Assembly (NCBI GenBank): GCA_027475525.1 | Contig: JAMWFC010000115.1 | Location: 1,178,001-1,242,000 of the forward strand | DNA: 64,000 nt | From: Macrolepiota albuminosa | Lineage: Eukaryota > Basidiomycota > Agaricomycetes > Agaricales > Agaricaceae | Direction of reading: 5' to 3' | In this document: positions 58,820-64,000 of the stretch, piece after piece | Layout: every line of letters begins with the position of its first letter | How positions within the stretch are numbered: position 1 is the first letter of the stretch | Notes under the pieces: generated by a model | What the model was told of the DNA's origin: nothing | Seen by the model: the letters and a program-made list of their open reading frames with translations, nothing else | Databases searched by the model: none | Position numbers and translations under genes: made by a program

Positions 58820-60343
58820 ATACCCATCCCACTCGAAAATCTTTTTCTCTCTCTCTCTCTTTCTCTTAAAACTCTTCTTTCAACATGAAATGATAATCGA
58901 GAATCAGAAAACGCACAGCTTGCCTTATTCATTCAATGCACAGTGACCCACGTACAGCCCATGCCGACGGATAACAAATTTCCCATACACCCTGTCTGTC
59001 TGTCTGTCTCTCTTATCCGCATTCGTTTTTAGTTTACAAAGATCCAAGATCTACATTGGGCCCAGCCGACCGCCTGGAGGGTACGTGGTATGTAGTGTAT
59101 ATATGCTTAGATATGGATATGCCTCACCCACCCACTCCTTTCTCCTTTCATCTCAACTCACCAGCCTGCCGAACCTCTCCTGTCTTGCACCCAAAGCGAA
59201 CAAGACAATGTACATATCCATATCCACGTGGACAACGGGCCAGCGCGGTGTGGCCCCGGACCAAGCGAAGTGAAGCGAAGACAAAAAGACAAAAGACTAA
59301 AGAAACAAATAAGTACTTAACCCACCCGGTGTCCCAAGTCACCCGTGACAAGAACAAGAACAAGGCGGTGGCGTGGTATCGTGTGGCGTGTGGCCAGGGC
59401 CTCTGCTCGGCTCACGTCGTCAAGCGTCGGACTGTCCATTCATTGAAGTAAGGTAATCACGTTGAGTATCGGTGGGAACGCAGAACGTGATTGATACTTC
59501 AATACATGCATTACACACATACGTTGTATAGGGGGAGGAGTAAGCCCGGACGGCGGGCCACGGGTTCGTACCGCACCGCACCGCATCGCACCGCTCGGGA
59601 CTTACTTTTCGGTGGATCTGGAGGATCCGATTACATACATACTTATCCATTCATTTCATCACCCATCACCAATCACCCATCACCATGGGGACAATTTTGA
59701 TGGACAGCAGGGATTCATGTAGATCCGATCACAATGCTCAGAAGACATGAGGAGTGGAAGGGATGGCAGGAGTTACGGTGATATGGTGATATGGTGATAT
59801 GGTGATATAGTGATATAGTGGATCGCACAAGTTGAGAAGGTGAGTGGGATAACCTCGATCCGGGCAACCTATCAGTTTCCCCGTTCCTGCCGTACGCGGA
59901 CGTTTCACAGCGTCTTGGAGTATACCACACAAGTATAGAGCCGTACATATACCATATCATATATTGGCTTCAGAGTCGATAGTCAAAAAAAGACAGGGAG
60001 AGAAAGAGAGAGAGAGAAAAGTATACACTAGAAAAAGGGGGGGGAAGCACAAATGGGATGGGAAAAAGAAAACTAACAAACTAATTCGTACGTCTATCGC
60101 TATTGGAGGGAAGGGAAAGGTGGTTGATTGGTGGTGGTGGTGGCAATCTTAATCGTAATCGTAATTGTACCGCACTGGCAATGGACACGTTGGGTTGTAG
60201 AGTATGTATGTATGTATGTGTGTGAGATCAGGAACATGGACATGGATATGAATATGAATATGGATCTGCGGCCGGGAGACGGTGGGGTGGGTATCATCAC
60301 AACAAAAGGGAAAGAATAAAAAACACACAGGGCCGCAGGCGGG
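58820..60343. other. intergenic with many simple repeats
   Basis: 1.5 kb between tRNA-Ile and the 3' end of the DMA1-like gene. It holds a CT run at 58848-58864, TCTG repeats at 58994-59008, CCGCA-type pentamers at about 59570-59592, GA repeats at about 59998-60019, a GGT run at about 60128-60143 and TATG repeats at about 60203-60218. Open frames here are on both strands and not credible. Confidence 0.6.
59776..59821 (+). repeat. short tandem repeat, 10-bp unit
   Basis: About four and a half copies of GTGATATGGT, the later copies changing to GTGATATAGT. Typical microsatellite/minisatellite, non-coding. Confidence 0.85.
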
Positions 60344-61892
60344 CTACGACGACGCCGAAACAACCGCAGTTGCAGGCTGCTCCTCCTGCGCACCCTGTTT
60401 CCCAGTAGTGACTACGTTCTCTGCCTTGTCAGCGCCCGAACCAGGGGCGCCGCCGGCGCCGACGACCTCAACCACCTCGACGTCCATGTCCACCTCCATC
60501 TCGTCGGCCACAGCGCCGGGGCTCTCGTGGCGACGAACAAGAACAAGCGCACCGCCGATCGCACTGCCGCTCGCGCTCGCCTCGCTCTCGACGCCCCTCA
60601 TCTCCTCCTCCGCTTCCGCCTCGGCGTATGCACGTGGCGATGGGTACGGAGAGTTGCACTCGTCTGTCTCTGCGATCGGCGAGGGGGCATGTTCGTGTGC
60701 TTGTGCTTGCGCGCGTGCGTGTGCATGTGCCTGTGCGTCGGACGGTTCCCCCTGCCCATCGCCCTCGCCCGCTTCTGCCTCTGCCTCTGCCTCTGCTTCT
60801 GCCTCTGCCTCGGCGTCGGCGTCGGCGTCGACCTCGACGTCCTCTTCGAGATCGGCAAATGTCCTGCAGAGCGGGCACGAGAAGGCGGGGTGGTGCGTCT
60901 CGATGAGGGGCCGTATGCACTTGTAATGGAAAGTGTGCGAACATGGAGCGATGAAGAGCGCCTGGCGGATCGTCACGCCGAACAGGCAGATGCAGCAGTC
61001 GGGGATCTGATGGGCCTTGACTGCCGAGGGTGTGTTGCCGTTGGAGTTGGCGTTGGCGTTGGAGTTGGCGTTGGAGTTGGCGGGGGTTTGTTGTAGCGTT
61101 TTGACTATTTTGAGGGTGTTGGTGCTGTAATTTAGTTATTCAGTTAGTCAAAGGAATGACTTTGTGCTGGAAGCTTCCTCACTTGAAGGCATTCGCGCTG
61201 GCCTGCCACTCTCGGCCCATTTCAATACGGATCTTGACGCTCTTGTAAATGTCCTCTGTGCCCCCTTGGTAATCGACACCAAGCTGGAGGATGTCGCCGT
61301 CCTTCATAGGGAACGGCCTGCTCTCCGTGTTGGCCGGGCTGAGCCTGACGTGGTTCAAGAACGTGCCGCTGGAAGATTTTGTGTCTTTGATAAAGAAACG
61401 ACCGCCGCTCTCGACCCAGATCTCAGCATGGGCCCTCGATACGACCTTGCTCTTGAACGCGAGGCGGTTGGTGCCCATGGCGTTGATGGCGGCGAGACCG
61501 AGGCCGGTGCGGTCGGTGAAGCGCCCGATGCGCAAGGCCGGGGCACCAGCGACGAGATCGCGGGCGATGGCCTCAAAGCGGAGGGTGCGCCGGGAGTCGA
61601 TGTGGGGGACGAGGCGGATGCGATGGGAGGTGGCGCCGCCGACGGGATTGTTGTTGGGGGCGGAGGTGGAGGGCGTGGGGGTCGCTGCTAGGGCCGGGAC
61701 GGCGGGGACGGCGGGGACGGCGATGGCGCCTGCTGAACGGCGGCGGCGAAGCATGTTGGAGAGACCGCTTGGGGGCGGGGAAAGTTCGCGGGCGTCGGTG
61801 TTGACGATGATGGTGGAGTTCCTCGGGCGTCCGCGGAGGAGGGAGCTGAGGATCGTGTTTGTCGTGCGAGACGTAGGCAAGTCGCCGTCCAT
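60344..61892 (-). CDS. DMA1: FHA-RING E3 ubiquitin ligase, DMA1/CHFR-like
   Basis: Ubiquitin ligase of the fungal Dma family, which joins phosphothreonine recognition to ubiquitin transfer and restrains septation and mitotic exit in yeasts. Two exons, 61892-61183 and 61124-60344, total 496 aa; the 58-nt intron has GTGAGG..ACAG ends. Residues about 95-215 are the FHA domain: RFTDRTGLG, AFKSKVVSRAHAEIW (SxxH core), FIKDTKSSSGTFLNHVRLSP, GDILQLGVDYQGGTE, then KIRIEMGREWQ. A RING of Cys/His type follows: CCICLFGVTIRQALFIAPC with HTFHYKC and CPLC (about residues 275-320). The spacer between them has Asn/Ala/Ser repeats. After the RING comes a long acidic tail of about 170 residues with Ala-Glu and Ala-His repeats, absent from the yeast proteins as I know them. 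A tRNA-Ile gene lies 72 bp upstream on the same strand. Confidence 0.88.
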
Positions 61893-61964
61893 GCAGTCGT
61901 CGTCAAGTTCAAAGCCTTTAATATGTAAATCTCGGGTCCCGTGGCAAAACTATAAATCAAATCA

Positions 61965-62038
61965 TGGCCAACGTGGGGATCGAACCCAAGACCTTCGCGT
62001 TATTAGCACGACGCTCTAACCAGCTGAGCTAGTCGGCC
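61965..62038 (-). tRNA. tRNA-Ile (AAU anticodon), second copy
   Basis: 74 nt, same as 58746-58819 except the T-loop TTCGATC in place of TTCAATC. No intron. It sits 72 bp upstream of the DMA1-like start codon on the same strand, so its Pol III unit overlaps the likely promoter of that gene. TTTT follows about 15 bases downstream as a possible terminator. Confidence 0.93.
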
Positions 62039-62961
62039 TCCGGCTCTCTCGGGGTACCCGCGGCCCCGATCCACTACCGTGGCCAATGCACGGCCATGGT
62101 TAGTGGAGTCCGATCTAACATGTTCTCTTCGGCGACGTGACCACGCCACAAAACACGCCATAAAAATATGCGAGGAAAGGTCTAATACGCAAAGCTACAG
62201 TACACGAGCACTAGCACAAAGGAGGACAGTATACAGTATGGAGTAGAGTAGAAGCTAAGCCCTATATAGTGCTTGCCGGCGTATAAACAGAAACCATTCA
62301 TTCATTCATTAATCGGCTCTTCGTTTTGAACGCCAAGATCACGTGACGGCGGGTATGGTCTCTAGGTTGTCTTCTTCAGTGACGATATCGCTGGAGGCTT
62401 TCACTTTCTGCAGCTTCTGCCCAAGCTTTTGGCATAAAACAACCTGACTCGATGTACTCTTCTCTTCAACTTCTTGATCGTGAATTGCGCAGGCAACTGG
62501 ATTAGGATTGCCTGGCCGTCTGAATCCGCGTCTCGCCTACCTCTACTTTGCTAGCGTCTATGCGACGGTCATCCTCCCCAGCTCTCTCGGCGTCCCAAGT
62601 GGCTTTCCTCCTTGCCATGCGATTAATCTCGTGCTTGCCTGTGGTCACAGGAGAAAATTTTGATCTGTGACCCACCAGAGACATTCCTGCCACTGGCTCG
62701 TTACCTCGTAATCTCTGGGCCATCAAAGGAGGGGGTTATATGATTGAAAACGGACAAGTCACAGGGTATCTAAATCTGCAAGGCTCTCGGGTAATCCCTC
62801 GTCTACAAGTAGACCTCTGAATCTGTCTCTTTCTTGGCAACCCAGACACTTAGGAACAATAAACTATCATGAAATTGGGTCGTTGTCTCTGAAAAAACTG
62901 ATGTATTGCAGGATCCACCTTCACATCTTGGATGCCACACTATTCGCTGGCACGAGCTACC
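62039..62961. other. intergenic, possible mobile-element debris
   Basis: It contains ATTC repeats at about 62298-62310 and, at about 62150-62190, the motif shared with 3.8 kb. A 74-codon minus frame at 62502-62726 (Arg- and Glu-rich) has no recognisable family and no splice partners; I do not call it. Confidence 0.4.
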
Positions 62962-64000
62962 TCAAGAATAATGTTCTTCGTTGATTGTTCCCTTGATCAG
63001 AGCTTCTGCCTGTTTTGATCGCGGTGTGATAGAGCACTTGAAAGGCAAAGGTACACTTTCCGAAGTGTGAGAATATATTGTTCCACCGAAAACAAAAGAG
63101 AACTGACCAAACTATGGCGGATACATATTCATGGGAAGGTTCTATGACATTTCCATCATCGTCCTTGGCTTTCTTGATGTCGAACACAGCAAGGATGGAA
63201 GCGATGGCAATCCATATAGCAGAAAATGCCATGTGACGTCCAGGACATATGCTAAAGATAGCTTTAGCTATGGCACAAAAGGAACGCATGAACATACCGT
63301 CGACCAAATCCAAACGCCGCATGTGCCGGGTCTTTCACATCAAGATTCAGCTTTCCATTCTTCATAAAACGGTCCGGGTTGAAGTCAAACGGATTAGGAT
63401 AAACCTTCTCATCGTGTAGCATGGCCCTATTGGAAAAACATATTCATCAACAGGCACTCGGGTACTTTCACTTGGGACTTAACCATGCGTTGGCAATAAC
63501 GAGAGAGCCCTTGGGAAGTCTATATCCCATGTATTCGTCATCTACTTCCAGGAGATGCGGCAGAGCTGTTTGATTGCTGATAAGCAAAAGGAATACAAGT
63601 CGACATATTTCTGCCCATACCGATCGGGGTGACGTTTCTCCATCTGAGAGCCTCTTTTGTGATCGCAGTGATATATGGCAAGGAGTCTTCGTCGTCAAAG
63701 GTCGGCAGGTGGTTAGGACCAACGACCCTATCGAGCTCCTCCTGGGCTTTCTTCACTACTGCGGGGTTTTCGAGCAAGCCAAGGATGCAAGACGCAATAG
63801 CCGATACAGTCTGTTCAAAACCAGTGAGGATCACAAGGTTTCCATAACTGTGAACTCACGGTATCCGAACCGGCTGCATTGTGATGCGTAATAAGCAACG
63901 AGTTGCGCTTTCAACTGCACTTCAGCGTTGAAAGCTCACCTGTGTACATTGCTCCAGCTGTCGATTTGATGATGTATTCCTGAATCTTCCTGTCATGTGA
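62962..64000 (-). CDS. cytochrome P450, C-terminal half, cut by window edge
   Basis: The 3' half of an E-class P450; the 5' part lies beyond 64000. Read on the minus strand across short introns. The I-helix oxygen-binding motif is split over three exons as AGAMYT-AGSDTT-VSAIAS. Then AQEELDRVVGPNHLPTF, K-helix TKEALRWRNVTPIALPHLLE, PKGSLVIANAWAMLHDE, FNPDRF, and the heme loop FGFGRRICPGRHM with an intron inside it at the same place as in the 9210 gene. The C-terminal PFKCSITPRSKQAEALI ends at TGA 62962-62964. All motifs are intact, so probably functional. Shared intron position and motif style suggest the same broad clade as the first P450. Substrate unknown. Confidence 0.88.

Noticed and set aside
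60282..61096. Long plus-strand ORFs (about 190-214 codons) across the DMA1 gene
   Set aside because: Antisense shadows of microsatellite-like codons in the DMA1 tail. The minus frame has a recognisable RING; the plus frames are Ser/Ala or Cys/Val repeats only.
9210..64000. The two P450s and two MFS genes as a secondary-metabolite cluster
   Set aside because: They are 20-50 kb apart, separated by housekeeping genes (NDC1, RPP1, DMA1) and transposons, and no backbone synthase is present.
1..64000. CRISPR arrays, bacterial operons, riboswitches
   Set aside because: No regularly spaced repeats of that type; splicing and gene content are eukaryotic.

Overview
The window looks like nuclear DNA of a mushroom-forming basidiomycete (Agaricomycetes). 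Host genes are cut by many short introns of about 45-75 nt with GT..AG ends. The gene families are typical of that group: E-class cytochrome P450s, DHA1-type MFS exporters, a single-NBD ABC exporter, an FHA-RING ligase. The mobile DNA is Ty1/copia, Ty3/gypsy chromovirus-like and LINE material. All exon models were built by hand from splice signals and reading-frame continuity. Family names come from motif recognition, not from a database search.

Layout. 1-11.3 kb: gene-poor. It holds a small one-TM protein (1848-2087), a frameshifted LINE 3' remnant (3123-3776), a cluster of non-coding inverted and direct repeats (5.1-6.9 kb), an unrecognised 160-aa three-exon gene (7103-7689) and an intact 12-exon P450 (9210-11335). 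11.6-38.3 kb: one nested transposon block. A chromodomain gypsy element (Gypsy-1, minus strand, 237-bp LTRs, TSD GCAAC) spans 11589-38286. It is interrupted by a copia element (11851-17876, TSD AACGA) and by a second gypsy element (Gypsy-2, 20418-32031, TSD GCCC). Removing both insertions rejoins Gypsy-1 exactly and in frame: about 9.05 kb, with one gag-pol frame of about 2,737 codons broken only by five nonsense codons. Gypsy-2 also carries, antisense to its own pol, a spliced gene for a protein of about 665 aa with a Zn2Cys6-like cysteine cluster. This is the most unusual coding feature in the window.

38.3-64 kb: a mostly ordinary gene region. In order: MFS exporter (+), ABC exporter (-), nucleoporin NDC1 (+, divergent from the ABC gene), unknown basic/acidic protein (+), TLC-domain-like membrane protein (+), second MFS exporter (+), RNase P/MRP subunit RPP1 (+), tRNA-Ile(AAU) (+), DMA1-like FHA-RING E3 ligase (-), a second tRNA-Ile(AAU) (-), and the 3' half of another P450 (-) running off the right edge.

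Two cross-cutting observations matter to any user. First, six exact tandem duplications, all with a period of exactly 77 bp, lie inside Gypsy-2 and nowhere else that I saw. They look like unmerged k-mer overlaps of a de Bruijn assembly; removing them restores reading frames and makes the two Gypsy-2 LTRs equal in length (933 bp). Second, nearly all nonsense codons in the three LTR elements are explained by C-to-T changes (CGA to TGA, CAG to TAG, TGG to TAG), and the Gypsy-2 LTRs differ mainly at CpG sites. This points to cytosine-methylation or RIP-like decay.
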